Shown piece after piece: positions 8,486 through 18,315 of a stretch of 50,325 bases of DNA. A program made the translations under genes and the position numbers. The notes beneath the pieces were generated by a model, which was not told where the DNA came from, did not search any database, and worked only from the letters and a program-made list of their open reading frames with translations. The stretch's first letter is position 1; every line of letters starts with the position of its first letter. Source of the DNA: JAAYCT01 sp964499575 (GTDB lineage: Bacteria > Bacillota > Clostridia > Saccharofermentanales > Saccharofermentanaceae); assembly GCA_964499575.1 (NCBI GenBank), contig CAZCLK010000011.1, positions 1-50,325 of the forward strand. Direction: 5' to 3'.

Positions 8486-9364
8486 ATGGCAAAATACTGT
8501 TTTTACTGCGGTCAGGAGCTCGCCCCCGGCGAAAAATGCAAATGCCGTCGCCCGAACGGCACTGTGCCGCCGAAGGAAGAGCGAGGCCAAAGCGGCGGCA
8601 CGGGCGCTCAAAAAAACCGGGAGTCGGCCAAGGCCGGAAAAAACGATGCCTCCTTCGGTCCGAAGATTAAAAGAAGCGGTAAGGAGCGATCCTCCCGGCC
8701 CGGGTTCAGACTCCGGACATTTACTGACCAACTGCGCACGCTTTTCCCGACCTTTTCGAGCGGGGCAATGTCCTTCGCCGGATATTTGTTACGTCCGGCG
8801 ACGAAGATCCGGCAGGAATCTCTCCGGGCCAAGCGACCGTTTTCACTCGTTACCATCGCCGTTTTTTCTGTGATGACCGCCCTGCTCGGCGTTCTGCTCG
8901 TCTATTCCGGTTCTCATCTGTTTACCGGAATGATGGACTCGATCTTTGGCAGTGAAGCCCTTGAATTTTGCAGAAATCACCCCGCACCCTCTTTTTTCGC
9001 GTTGATGATTTTGACCCTTCTGTTTATTCTGATCCTGACACTGGGGTTCTACCTAACATCCCGAATCGGCAGTCGTAAGCCCACATTTCGCAAAACACTT
9101 GACCTGGTCTCCATCTCTCTGGTGTACGTACAGATCACCGAGATTATCCTGCTGATTACAGTCCTGCTCGGCGGCAGAAGCTCGATTTCCTTCCTCTTTA
9201 TCGGCCTGATTCTTCTGGGAGTGGCTCAACTTCTCGCTTTCCGCAACGCCCTCGGGCTCTCCGAGGATCACATCTTTATGATGATCCTCGGGATTTACAC
9301 GGCGACGTATCTTATCGCTAAACTGATGATATTTGGCCTGGTCACTGTTTTCTTTCCTGCTTGA
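8486..9364 (+). CDS. Zinc-ribbon membrane protein of unknown function
   Basis: 292 aa. The start is the ATG at 8486, ten nt after GGAGGT; the longer upstream reading lacks a ribosome binding site. The N-terminus is a short zinc ribbon (YCFYCGQELAPGEKCKC) followed by a basic, Lys/Arg/Gly-rich linker up to about residue 100. From about residue 125 there are about five hydrophobic segments (for example FSVMTALLGVLLVYSG and LMILTLLFILILTLGFYLT). This zinc ribbon plus helical bundle layout recalls Yip1-like or DUF proteins of Firmicutes, but I cannot name the family. It converges on clpC and shares a terminator with it. Confidence 0.75.
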   Translation: MAKYCFYCGQELAPGEKCKCRRPNGTVPPKEERGQSGGTGAQKNRESAKAGKNDASFGPKIKRSGKERSSRPGFRLRTFTDQLRTLFPTFSSGAMSFAGYLLRPATKIRQESLRAKRPFSLVTIAVFSVMTALLGVLLVYSGSHLFTGMMDSIFGSEALEFCRNHPAPSFFALMILTLLFILILTLGFYLTSRIGSRKPTFRKTLDLVSISLVYVQITEIILLITVLLGGRSSISFLFIGLILLGVAQLLAFRNALGLSEDHIFMMILGIYTATYLIAKLMIFGLVTVFFPA

Positions 9365-9366
9365 AA

Positions 9367-9402
9367 ATGAGCCCGGGCGGATCGGATCCCCCCCGGGCTC
9401 AT
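9367..9402. terminator. Bidirectional terminator between convergent genes
   Basis: Perfect 11-bp stem ATGAGCCCGGG / CCCGGGCTCAT with a 14-nt loop, lying between the membrane-protein gene and clpC. A TTTTC run follows on the minus strand; the plus side has only a weak T tract. Confidence 0.65.
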
Positions 9403-9485
9403 TCCTGATCAATGTTCACGCGCACCGCACGTCTCTGTCATTTCCCTTACGGGTCGAAGATGTTGCTTCCGGATTCCGGCAACCC

Positions 9486-12122
9486 CTAAATTCCGGGGTC
9501 TGCTTCCTCCGAACCTTCGGCTTTCTTTGTCCTTCTCGCCTGCTTGGGCTTTCTTTCGATGTTGACGTCGCCGTCCTTCTCATCGATCAGCGCAATGTCT
9601 CCGACTTCGACCTTCCGGTCGAGGATCGCCTGAGAGAACTTATCTTCAACCATAGATTGAATGACCCGCTTCAGCGGTCTTGCACCGTACTGCGGATCGT
9701 AACCCTTCTTCGCAAGAAGTTCTTTTGCCTTGGTCGTGATCTCAATGCGGATGCCCATCTCATCGATCCTGGATGAAAGATTATGAATCAGCAAGTCGAC
9801 GATCTTCATGATGGATTCCTTGTTGAGCATCCGGAAGAAAATAATCTCGTCGACCCGGTTCAGAAATTCCGGATTGAACGCCTTTTTCATCTCCTCCAGA
9901 ACAAGTTCTTTGGCCTCGTCGTAGGTCTTGCCGCCATAAAGTCTCTCGTTCGAGGCTTCGTCGATCGTAACAAAACTCTTACCGGTCTCCTCGTCGACCT
10001 GAGTGGTCGGTGCCGAGAAACCGATCCTTCTTCCGGCGGATGTCGTGAGCATTCGGGCACCGATATTGCTCGTCATAATAATGATCGTGTTCTTGAAATC
10101 GACAACTCTGCCCTGTCCGTCCGTCAGCCGCCCGTCGTCCAGGATCTGGAGCATCGCGTTGAATATCTCCGGATGCGCCTTTTCGATCTCATCGAAAAGC
10201 ACTACGGAATACGGACGTCTCCGGACCTTCTCGGTCAGTTGCCCGCCCTCCTCATACCCGACATAGCCGGGCGGAGAACCGATCAGTTTGGAAACATCGT
10301 GTTTCTCCATATACTCGGACATATCGACGCGGATCAGGGCGTTTTCGTTGCCGAACATCACGTCCGCCAACGCTCTTGCCAGTTCGGTCTTGCCGACTCC
10401 GGTGGTTCCGAGGAAGATGAACGATCCGGACGGGCGCTTTGGGTCCTTGAGCCCCAAACGACTCCTGCGGATCGCTTTTGCCACAGCGGTCACCGCTTCA
10501 TTCTGTCCGATGACCCGTTTCCTGATCTCCTCCTCAAGGTGTTTCAGTTTCTCGGCATCACTCTCGTTGATTTTTGAGACGGGTATGCCGGTCCAGCTGG
10601 CGACAATATGCGCGATATCGTCCGGAGTCAATTCCTTCTTGTTTTTAATGTGCTCGTCATTGACCTTGCGACGGATCTCGCCCAGCTTTTTTTCCAGTTC
10701 CGTCTCCTCGTCCCGAAGCTTCTGTGCGGTTTCAAAATCCTGCTTTTCGATCGCCTCGCTCTTCAGGCGCACGATCTCATGGATCCGCCCGCCGATTTCA
10801 CGGCCCTCGTCGGTCTCCTTGGTACAACGGATCCGAAGGCACGATGACGCCTCGTCAATCAAGTCGATTGCCTTGTCCGGGAGAAAGCGGTCGGTAATGT
10901 AACGACTGGAAAGGATCACGGCGGCGTCGATTGCGTCGTCCGGGATCTTAATCCCGTGATGCTGCTCATACTTTTCGCGGATCCCCTTAAGAATCAGGAT
11001 CGTATCCGTTGTCGACGGCTCCTTGACCATGACCTGTTGAAAACGACGCTCGAGCGCAGAATCCTTTTCGATGTGCTTTCTGTATTCATCGAGGGTCGTT
11101 GCGCCGATGATTTGCAATTCTCCCCGGGTCATCAACGGTTTCAATATGTTGGCGGCGTCCATCGCACCTTCGGCGTTTCCGGTCCCGATAATCGTATGGA
11201 GCTCGTCAATGAAAAGGATAACGTTTCCGGCCGTCCGCGCCTCCTCAAGCCCTTTTTTCAGACGTTCCTCGAATTCTCCTCGGTATTTGGTTCCGGCGAT
11301 CATCGCCGCCAGATCGAGTGACAACAGGCGCTTTCCGCGAAGCATATCCGGCACGTCGTCTTTAATAATTTTCTGCGCCAGCCCTTCTGCGATCGCGGTC
11401 TTTCCGACACCGGGCTCTCCGATCAGGACCGGGTTGTTCTTGGTTCTTCGGGCAAGGATCTGCATCACGCGATTGATTTCCTCCTCGCGGCCGATGACCG
11501 GATCGACCTTACCCTCCGCGGCAATCGCCGTGAGGTCGCGGGCGTATTGGTCGAGCACGCCGGTTTTGGAGCCCTTTTTGAGCGGCATACCGGATCTTGC
11601 GGAGTTTTCCGGGGCTTCGAAGGAAGCGCCGTCGAATCCTTCCGCCTCGCCTTCTTCCGCGGACGGCTCCCCGGTCCCTTCCAGCGAACCCGTCAGCGCT
11701 TCGATGGCCTCCTTACTTGTGATCCCGAGCTCCATGAGCAGTCGATACCCGGTACTTTGGCCGTCGCGCAGGATCGCCAAAAGGATATGTTCCGGCTCGA
11801 CGATATTCTGCGACATCCGCTTGGCCAGAAATTCCGCCAGATATAGAATCCGTTTGGTTCGATTGGTGCACATCGCGAAGATCTCGTTCGGATTCATCGG
11901 CTTTTCGGAAAACTCCTTCGGCTCCCGACCCGTCACGAGAATGATTCCCCGCAAGATGTCTTCCTTCCGGATCCCGAGTTCATCCAAGACTTTTCCCGCG
12001 GGCGAGTCGCTCTCCGCAATCGCGTAAACGATCTGCTCCGTCCCGATATAATCGAGCGAGAAAGCATCCGAACAGACGAACGAACGATACAGTATACGAA
12101 TTGACCTTTCCGAAATATTCAT
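9486..12122 (-). CDS. clpC: ATP-dependent unfoldase ClpC
   Basis: 878 aa. The order is: N-terminal Clp repeats (residues about 1-145), an acidic linker, AAA+ module 1 with Walker A GEPGVGKTA, a middle domain carrying a UVR-type motif (FETAQKLRDEETELEKKL), and AAA+ module 2 with Walker A GTTGVGKTE and LFDEIEKAHPEIFN. ClpC unfolds proteins, including arginine-phosphorylated ones marked by McsB, and feeds them to ClpP. It is the last gene of ctsR-mcsA-mcsB-clpC and starts at 12122 after AAGGAAG, 61 bp after mcsB. The extreme C-terminus is charged (ERKPKQARRTKKAEGSEEAD). Regulation is expected through the CtsR operator upstream of ctsR. Confidence 0.97.
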   Translation of the reverse strand: MNISERSIRILYRSFVCSDAFSLDYIGTEQIVYAIAESDSPAGKVLDELGIRKEDILRGIILVTGREPKEFSEKPMNPNEIFAMCTNRTKRILYLAEFLAKRMSQNIVEPEHILLAILRDGQSTGYRLLMELGITSKEAIEALTGSLEGTGEPSAEEGEAEGFDGASFEAPENSARSGMPLKKGSKTGVLDQYARDLTAIAAEGKVDPVIGREEEINRVMQILARRTKNNPVLIGEPGVGKTAIAEGLAQKIIKDDVPDMLRGKRLLSLDLAAMIAGTKYRGEFEERLKKGLEEARTAGNVILFIDELHTIIGTGNAEGAMDAANILKPLMTRGELQIIGATTLDEYRKHIEKDSALERRFQQVMVKEPSTTDTILILKGIREKYEQHHGIKIPDDAIDAAVILSSRYITDRFLPDKAIDLIDEASSCLRIRCTKETDEGREIGGRIHEIVRLKSEAIEKQDFETAQKLRDEETELEKKLGEIRRKVNDEHIKNKKELTPDDIAHIVASWTGIPVSKINESDAEKLKHLEEEIRKRVIGQNEAVTAVAKAIRRSRLGLKDPKRPSGSFIFLGTTGVGKTELARALADVMFGNENALIRVDMSEYMEKHDVSKLIGSPPGYVGYEEGGQLTEKVRRRPYSVVLFDEIEKAHPEIFNAMLQILDDGRLTDGQGRVVDFKNTIIIMTSNIGARMLTTSAGRRIGFSAPTTQVDEETGKSFVTIDEASNERLYGGKTYDEAKELVLEEMKKAFNPEFLNRVDEIIFFRMLNKESIMKIVDLLIHNLSSRIDEMGIRIEITTKAKELLAKKGYDPQYGARPLKRVIQSMVEDKFSQAILDRKVEVGDIALIDEKDGDVNIERKPKQARRTKKAEGSEEADPGI

Positions 12123-12183
12123 ATTATTCTTCCTTCCCCCGTGATCACTGTGATGTCACGGTGTATGATTCATTTTCGCTATT

Positions 12184-13224
12184 TCAACTTTGCTTTTGAC
12201 CCGCCGTCATCATCCGGCGAATCATCTGCGCCCGGTGGACTTCCTGTTGCGCAGGGTTTAAGATCTCTCCCTTGTCCTTCTGGACACCGGCCGGACCGAT
12301 AAACGCTACCATTCGGGAAAGCGTCTCCGCATCCACCTCCGTAAAAAATCCGAGAGCACTCCCGAGTCTCAGGTCGCTGATGCGTTTCATCGCCTCCGAG
12401 TCCGTCATCATCCGCGCATAGAGCAATTCCCCGTATGATCGGTAAACCCGGTCGCGGATTTTGTCCGGATTACTGTCGAAAAGCTCTTTTCGGAGCTTTC
12501 GCTCGAGTTGAACAACCTCTTCCGCCATCTGTTTGAACCCGGAGAGCACATCGGCCTCCGCAATTCCGAGCGTGATCTGATTGGACAGTTGATATACGTT
12601 TCCGGTCGCCTGACTGTGTTCTCCCAAATGCCCCCGAACCGCAAATCCGGCATGCGTCAATCCGTCGATCAGGGGTTGAATCCGGTTCAGAAGCGTCAAC
12701 GCCGGCAAATGAACCATTACCGACGCCCGCATGCCGGTCCCCGTATTGGTCGGGCAGGCGGTCAGAAAACCGTACCGGGTCGAATACGCGACCGGCAGGT
12801 TCTTTTCGAGGAAAACCGCGATCTCTTCGGCCTTTCGGTATGCCTTTTCAAGTGAGAACCCGCAATCCATCACCTGAATGCGAATATGATCCTCTTCGTT
12901 TACGAGGATGCTGACCGATTCGTCCTTGGAAATGCACACGCAACGACCGGCGCCTCCTTTGGCGAGGTCGTCACTGATCAAATGTTTCTCAACCAAAGCG
13001 TCGCGATCGGGCTCGGGCAGGAGGTCCATATTCAGGGATACAAATTTCTCCGTTCCGGCGACAGGAAGAGCCATGACCGCGGCCACGACCCGATCCCGGA
13101 CCTCGATCATCTTTTCGGGGGTCATCCGGTGAGGAAAGGAATAGCCGTCGAGGTCACGCGCCAGGCGCACTCTGCTGGAGAGAACTACGTCCGCGTCTTT
13201 TCCGCAGCTGATATACCAACTCAT
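12184..13224 (-). CDS. mcsB: Protein arginine kinase McsB
   Basis: 346 aa, the usual length. It shows the phosphagen-kinase-like catalytic fold: VVLSSRVRLARDLDGYSFP near the N-terminus, the active-site loop FLTACPTNTGTGMRASVMV with its Cys, and the GHLGEHSQATGNVYQLSNQ segment. McsB phosphorylates arginines on damaged proteins and on CtsR, marking them for ClpCP. The start codon at 13224 lies four nt after the mcsA stop, and its ribosome binding site (AAAGGAGAG) is inside the mcsA end, indicating translational coupling with its activator. Confidence 0.96.
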   Translation of the reverse strand: MSWYISCGKDADVVLSSRVRLARDLDGYSFPHRMTPEKMIEVRDRVVAAVMALPVAGTEKFVSLNMDLLPEPDRDALVEKHLISDDLAKGGAGRCVCISKDESVSILVNEEDHIRIQVMDCGFSLEKAYRKAEEIAVFLEKNLPVAYSTRYGFLTACPTNTGTGMRASVMVHLPALTLLNRIQPLIDGLTHAGFAVRGHLGEHSQATGNVYQLSNQITLGIAEADVLSGFKQMAEEVVQLERKLRKELFDSNPDKIRDRVYRSYGELLYARMMTDSEAMKRISDLRLGSALGFFTEVDAETLSRMVAFIGPAGVQKDKGEILNPAQQEVHRAQMIRRMMTAGQKQS

Positions 13225-13228
13225 GAAC

Positions 13229-13912
13229 TCACTCTCCTTTTGCCTTCAGTCCGGTGATCTCGTCGCGCAACCTGGCCGCTGATAAATAATCTTCCCGAGC
13301 GATCGCTGCGTCCAACTCATCGTTCTTTTGAGCGATTAATTTGGTCCGCTGTTTGCGATCCATTTCTGTAATATCGCGGGATTCCCGATCAAGGGCTTCT
13401 GTCGCTTCGGTCGATAGCGCCTCCCGCTGCGCTTCATCCGGAACAACAACCTTCTCTTCGAATCGCGTTTGTGCGGAGCCGTCATCCTCCTCGTCGAGTT
13501 TTTTATGGGAGCGATGTTTCATTTTCTCCGCCAAATGTCTGCCCAGATGTGTCTTGCCCATTTGTGTACGACAGAAAACCGGATCGAGTTGACTTCCGAA
13601 AGCCTCATAACAGTCCGGACATCCGAGAAACCCTGTCTTTCTGAACTCGTCAAATGTAAGATTGCATCGACTGCATCGTGTTACGCGTCTCTTCTGAAGA
13701 TCGTCCGCGCCTATTCCGAGCGTCGTCTGAAACGCATTGCCCATTACCGCAAAGGGATTGTTGAGCTTAACGGGCACGTTAAACGTCGGAATTGACAGGC
13801 CCATTTCCCGGGCGCATACATCGCATAAAATGAACGTTTGAGGCTTCTTACCCAATTCCTGCTGGACAATTTGAACGTTTGCCTCGCGTTCCTTACATCG
13901 TTGACATTTCAT
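13229..13912 (-). CDS. mcsA: McsA, activator of McsB (zinc-finger and UVR protein)
   Basis: 227 aa, somewhat longer than typical McsA. Two pairs of CxxC-type zinc sites are visible: CQRC with CDVC near the N-terminus and CSRC with CPDC at about residues 80-110. A C-terminal UVR motif follows (ELDAAIAREDYLSAARLRDE). The extra length is a charged linker at about residues 130-190. McsA activates McsB and helps control CtsR. It follows ctsR by 46 bp and is coupled to mcsB. Confidence 0.94.
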   Translation of the reverse strand: MKCQRCKEREANVQIVQQELGKKPQTFILCDVCAREMGLSIPTFNVPVKLNNPFAVMGNAFQTTLGIGADDLQKRRVTRCSRCNLTFDEFRKTGFLGCPDCYEAFGSQLDPVFCRTQMGKTHLGRHLAEKMKHRSHKKLDEEDDGSAQTRFEEKVVVPDEAQREALSTEATEALDRESRDITEMDRKQRTKLIAQKNDELDAAIAREDYLSAARLRDEITGLKAKGE

Positions 13913-13958
13913 AGTTTTTCTCCCCGTTCGTGTCTGTTTTATCCGGCGAAAGCCAAAT

Positions 13959-14444
13959 TCAATACGATTGGATGTTTCCGGTAATGAGACTGATCAGCAT
14001 GTTTTTGAATATATCCATACGCACTACTCCTTTTCGATCCGAATCGATACCGGAAAGTGCGTTGTCCGAAACCGCCGCCATCATCAGTTTGGCCTGACCC
14101 ATCGTAATGATCTGATAGTCGAGAAAATTCTGAAGATAGATCTCGGCTTGTTGCTGGGAAAGATCTTCTCCGAGCGCGTTGATGGTGTGCATCAGGTAAT
14201 CGGTAGTCGCATAATTCTGAACTCTGGAGATCCGGATCTGACCACCGCCTCCCCGCCTGCTCTCCACAATAAATCCCTGTCCGTTCGTAAACCGGGTGGA
14301 CAGCACATACGTAATCTGGGACGGAACGCAATTGACCTTCTCGGCCAAAGAACTCCTGCTGATCACCGCAACGCCCTGATTCTCGTCCAGAATCTGCTTG
14401 ATCATGGTTTCAATCACATCGACCAATCTTGCCAATTTACTCAT
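13959..14444 (-). CDS. ctsR: Class III heat-shock repressor CtsR
   Basis: 161 aa. The winged-helix DNA-binding domain includes SRSSLAEKVNCVPSQITYVLS and the wing GFIVESRRGGGGQIRI, with the glycine-rich thermosensing loop of CtsR. The C-terminal domain (about 80-161) resembles the McsB-interacting half. It is the first gene of the stress operon and represses it through the operator at 14471-14493. The ATG at 14444 directly follows GGAAAGG, an unusually short spacing; a TTG at 14435 would have a normal 9-nt spacing and starts nearer to where CtsR homology begins, so the true start may be there. Confidence 0.95.
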   Translation of the reverse strand: MSKLARLVDVIETMIKQILDENQGVAVISRSSLAEKVNCVPSQITYVLSTRFTNGQGFIVESRRGGGGQIRISRVQNYATTDYLMHTINALGEDLSQQQAEIYLQNFLDYQIITMGQAKLMMAAVSDNALSGIDSDRKGVVRMDIFKNMLISLITGNIQSY

Positions 14445-14470
14445 CCTTTCCCGAGTCTTGTCGTTATATT

Positions 14471-14493
14471 TTTGACTTTGACTATCTTTGACT
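14471..14493 (-). promoter_or_regulatory. CtsR operator
   Basis: On the minus strand AGTCAAA (14487-14493), three nt, AGTCAAA (14477-14483) matches the known tandem heptad CtsR box (RGTCAAA-N3-RGTCAAA). A further GTCAAA (14471-14476) follows immediately. The site lies between the -10 box and the ctsR start, so bound repressor would block initiation. Confidence 0.92.
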
Positions 14494-14500
14494 TACTTAT

Positions 14501-14528
14501 ATTATAGCGTCCTCTCCTCTCCTGTCAA
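14501..14528 (-). promoter_or_regulatory. Promoter of the ctsR operon
   Basis: Perfect TTGACA (14523-14528), 16 nt, perfect TATAAT (14501-14506) on the minus strand, directly upstream of the CtsR operator. Confidence 0.92.
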
Positions 14529-14573
14529 GCAACGGCCGGACATTTTTAAGGTCCCGTCGATCCGCCGGGCAAT

Positions 14574-14605
14574 AAAAAATCGCCCCTGCCATAAGGCAGA
14601 GGCGA
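14574..14605 (-). terminator. Terminator of rpoBC
   Basis: An 11-bp minus-strand stem (TCGCCTCTGCC / GGCAGGGGCGA, one mismatch) with a TTAT loop and a following T run, 27 bp after the rpoC stop. Confidence 0.92.
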
Positions 14606-14631
14606 CCTTCGGTTGACTGATTACAGTTGAA

Positions 14632-17600
14632 TTATTGATTGTCCGAATCGGAATCGGCAGTGCTGTCCTTGCTTACTGCGTCGTCCGGCAGCATACCGAG
14701 AAGCCCGAAATTATCAGCGATGACGGGAACGGCAGAGATTTTCCGGTATCGGCTCATGCCCGTTCCTGCCGGGATCAGTTTACCGATGATAACGTTTTCC
14801 TTGAGTCCGAAGAGCGGATCCACCTTTCCCTTAACCGCCGCATCCGTCAAAACGCGCGTGGTCTCCTGGAAGGAAGCCGCGGACAGGAACGAATCCGTAG
14901 CCAGTGAGGCTTTGGTGATTCCCAAAAGCGTCCTTTTCCCCTTGGCCGGCTCAGTCCCGCGCGCTTCGGCGCGCTTGTTCTCTTCCTCGAAATCAAATAT
15001 GTCAACCAGACTGCCGGTCATTAACTCGGAATCTCCCGGATCATCGATGCGTATCTTACGCATCATCTGTCGCGTTATGACCTCAATGTGCTTATCATTT
15101 ATGGTAACACCGCCGCTCTTATAAACTTTGATGACCTCGCTGATGATGTACTTCTGAACGCCGCGTACCCCTTTGATCTTCATGATCTCCTGAGGGCTGA
15201 CCGTTCCGTCCGTCAAAAGGTCTCCGGCCTCAACAAAATCGCCTTCGCGTACCTTGATCGTCGCGGAGTAAGACACGGGATATCTCTTCTCTTCGGTTCC
15301 GAGCTCACTGTCCTCAGTCTCGGCAGCCGTTACGATAATTTCACGCTTCCGCTTGATTCCCTCCTCAATCCGGACGATACCGTCGATCTCGGAAATAATC
15401 GCCTGACCTTTCGGCTTTCTGGCCTCGAAAAGTTCCTCGACACGAGGCAGACCCTGTGTGATGTCGTCGCCGGAAGCAATACCGCCGGTGTGGAACGTAC
15501 GCATTGTCAGCTGTGTGCCGGGCTCGCCGATGGACTGAGCCGCCATGATACCGACCGCTTCTCCGCCGATTGCTTTCTCACCGGTCGCCAGGTTCACGCC
15601 GTAACAATGCGCGCAAACACCCTTACGCGCACGGCAGTCGAACACCGAGCGAATCTTCACCCGGGTAAGCCCCGACGCCTCGATCTTGTTGGCGATATCC
15701 TGTGTGATCAACTCGTTGGCTCCGATCAGGACCTCGCCGGTCTGAGGATGAACGATCTCGACCGCCGAAAAACGTCCCGCGAGTCGCTCACTCAACGACT
15801 TGATGATATCCTTCTTATCGTTTGCGACCGTAGCAAGTTCGCGGACATATGTAAAGTCATCCGTTCCGCAATCTTCCTCCGTGATGATGACATCTTGAGC
15901 TACGTCTACCAGACGGCGCGTCAGATAACCGGAGTCCGCCGTCTTGAGCGCGGTATCCGACAGCGATTTTCTCGCACCGTGCGATGAAATGAAGAACTCC
16001 AGAACGTTCATGCCTTCACGCAGATTCGACTTAATCGGGATTTCGATCGTTTTACCCGAAGTGTCCGACATATTACCGCGCATACCGGCCAATTGCTTGA
16101 TCTGGTTGATCTGACCGCGCGCGCCGGAATCCGACATCATCTTGATCGGATTATACGGTCCGAGGTTCTTCTTGAGTTCCTCGGTAATCGCGTCCGTCGT
16201 GTTGTTCCAGATACCGATAACCGCTCTGTAGCGGCCGTCTTCGTTGAGCATTCCGCGACGGTACATGGCGTTGACGTGCTCGACCTTATCCTCAGCCTCG
16301 TGAATCATTTTTTCTTTGACATCCGGGACGATCATGTCCTCGATACCGATGGAGATACCGCCGCGCGTCGAAAATTTGAAGCCCAAGGCTTTGATGTTGT
16401 CCAGAAGCACGGCCGTTTGCGCGATGCCGTGCGTGCGAATCGCCCGGCTGATAACATCTTCCAGCCGCTTCTTTCCGACCAGGAAATCGCATTCCAACAA
16501 CAATTCGTTGCCCGGGACGGAGCGATCAACATAGCCCAGATCCTGAGGAATGATCTCGTTGAATAAAAATCTGCCCAATGTCGATTTTACCAAACCGGTA
16601 CGCGTCTTTCCGTCGATATCCCGCGAAACACGGACGGTGATCGGCGCGTGCAACTCCAAATGATGAGCGTCATACGCCATGATTGCCTCTTCCAGACCGG
16701 AGAAGACCATGCCCTCACCTTTTTCGCCGGGCTTATCGATGGTCAGATAATAACAACCCAGGATCATATCCTGCGTCGGGACCGTGACCGGCTTACCGTC
16801 CTGAGGTTTCAGAAGGTTATTGGATGAGAGCATCAGGAATCGGGCTTCTGCCTGGGCCTCGGCCGACAGCGGCACATGGACTGCCATCTGGTCTCCGTCG
16901 AAGTCTGCGTTAAACGCTGTACAAACCAGCGGATGAAGCTTGATCGCGCGTCCTTCGACCAGTATCGGCTCAAAAGCCTGAATACCGAGTCTGTGGAGCG
17001 TCGGCGCACGGTTCAGCATGACCGGGTGATCCTTGATGACATTCTCGAGGATATCCCACACAACATCGGAAGCACGCTCCACCAGTCTCTTTGCGGTTTT
17101 GATATTCTGCGCGTGCTCGTCTTTGACCAGACGCTTCATCACAAAAGGCTTGAAGAGCTCGAGCGCCATTTCCTTAGGCAGGCCGCACTGATGCATTTTA
17201 AGTTCCGGTCCGACAACGATAACAGAACGGCCGGAATAGTCGACACGTTTTCCGAGAAGGTTCTGACGGAACCGACCCTGTTTGCCCTTGAGCATGTCCG
17301 AAAGAGACTTCAACGCGCGGCTGGAAGCACCCGTTACCGGACGTCCCCTTCTGCCGTTATCGATCAATGCGTCGACCGCTTCCTGAAGCATGCGCTTTTC
17401 ATTGCGAACGATAATCTCCGGAGCGCCGAGTTGCAGAAGTTTACTGAGGCGGTTATTGCGGTTGATCACGCGCCGATAAAGATCGTTTAAGTCGGAGGTT
17501 GCGAAACGTCCGCCGTCCAGTTGAACCATCGGGCGAAGTTCGGGCGGCAAAACAGGCAGCACGTCCAATATCATCCATTCCGGTTTGTTGCCGGACTTTT

Positions 17601-18252
17601 TGAATGCTTCGACCACTTCCAGGCGCTTGACTATTCTGGCTTTTTTCTGCCCCGAGGAATTGCGGAAATCCTCACGAAGGCTTTCCGCGAGTTTGTTGAC
17701 ATTGATCTGCTGAAGGAGAATCTTGATCGCCTCCGCACCCATCTTGGCAACAAACGAATTACGGCCGTACTGGTCGATCGCGTCTCTGTATTCCTTCTCT
17801 TCAATAATCGAGTTTTTCTGAAGTTCGGTCGTCCCCGGATCAATGACGATGTACGCCCCGAAATAAAGGACCCTTTCCAGGTTCCGTGGTGTTATATCCA
17901 GAATCAAGCCCATACGACTGGGGATCCCTCTGAAATACCATATGTGAGAAACGGGCGCGGCCAATTCGATATGCCCCAGACGCTCACGCCGAACCTTGGA
18001 TTTGGTTACCTCAACCCCGCAACGGTCGCAAATGATACCCTTATAACGAATCTTTTTATACTTTCCGCAATGGCACTCCCAGTCTTTCTGCGGCCCGAAA
18101 ATACGCTCGCAGAACAATCCGTCACGTTCGGGCTTGAGTGTTCTGTAGTTGATCGTCTCCGGCTTTTTCACTTCGCCGTGCGACCAACCCTTGATGGTCT
18201 CCGGTGACGCCAGTCTGATTCCGATGGACTCGAAATGATTCAGTTCAAACAT
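14632..18252 (-). CDS. rpoC: RNA polymerase beta' subunit
   Basis: 1206 aa, a full-length Firmicutes-type beta'. The N-terminal zinc site is CHCG with CDRC, the catalytic magnesium loop is NADFDGDQMAVH, and the second zinc site is C-R-A-R-K-G-V-C-A-H-C. The switch and bridge-helix region (GEPGTQLTMRTFHTGGIAS) is intact. It forms the active centre cleft with RpoB. The start at 18252 follows AAGGAG; the gap to rpoB is 63 bp and shows no terminator, so the genes are cotranscribed. Confidence 0.98.
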   Translation of the reverse strand: MFELNHFESIGIRLASPETIKGWSHGEVKKPETINYRTLKPERDGLFCERIFGPQKDWECHCGKYKKIRYKGIICDRCGVEVTKSKVRRERLGHIELAAPVSHIWYFRGIPSRMGLILDITPRNLERVLYFGAYIVIDPGTTELQKNSIIEEKEYRDAIDQYGRNSFVAKMGAEAIKILLQQINVNKLAESLREDFRNSSGQKKARIVKRLEVVEAFKKSGNKPEWMILDVLPVLPPELRPMVQLDGGRFATSDLNDLYRRVINRNNRLSKLLQLGAPEIIVRNEKRMLQEAVDALIDNGRRGRPVTGASSRALKSLSDMLKGKQGRFRQNLLGKRVDYSGRSVIVVGPELKMHQCGLPKEMALELFKPFVMKRLVKDEHAQNIKTAKRLVERASDVVWDILENVIKDHPVMLNRAPTLHRLGIQAFEPILVEGRAIKLHPLVCTAFNADFDGDQMAVHVPLSAEAQAEARFLMLSSNNLLKPQDGKPVTVPTQDMILGCYYLTIDKPGEKGEGMVFSGLEEAIMAYDAHHLELHAPITVRVSRDIDGKTRTGLVKSTLGRFLFNEIIPQDLGYVDRSVPGNELLLECDFLVGKKRLEDVISRAIRTHGIAQTAVLLDNIKALGFKFSTRGGISIGIEDMIVPDVKEKMIHEAEDKVEHVNAMYRRGMLNEDGRYRAVIGIWNNTTDAITEELKKNLGPYNPIKMMSDSGARGQINQIKQLAGMRGNMSDTSGKTIEIPIKSNLREGMNVLEFFISSHGARKSLSDTALKTADSGYLTRRLVDVAQDVIITEEDCGTDDFTYVRELATVANDKKDIIKSLSERLAGRFSAVEIVHPQTGEVLIGANELITQDIANKIEASGLTRVKIRSVFDCRARKGVCAHCYGVNLATGEKAIGGEAVGIMAAQSIGEPGTQLTMRTFHTGGIASGDDITQGLPRVEELFEARKPKGQAIISEIDGIVRIEEGIKRKREIIVTAAETEDSELGTEEKRYPVSYSATIKVREGDFVEAGDLLTDGTVSPQEIMKIKGVRGVQKYIISEVIKVYKSGGVTINDKHIEVITRQMMRKIRIDDPGDSELMTGSLVDIFDFEEENKRAEARGTEPAKGKRTLLGITKASLATDSFLSAASFQETTRVLTDAAVKGKVDPLFGLKENVIIGKLIPAGTGMSRYRKISAVPVIADNFGLLGMLPDDAVSKDSTADSDSDNQ

Positions 18253-18315
18253 ATGTGTGAAGTCTCCTTCCCATGCGACAAATCCCGCCCGAAAACCGGC
18301 GTGATCAAGTGATTA

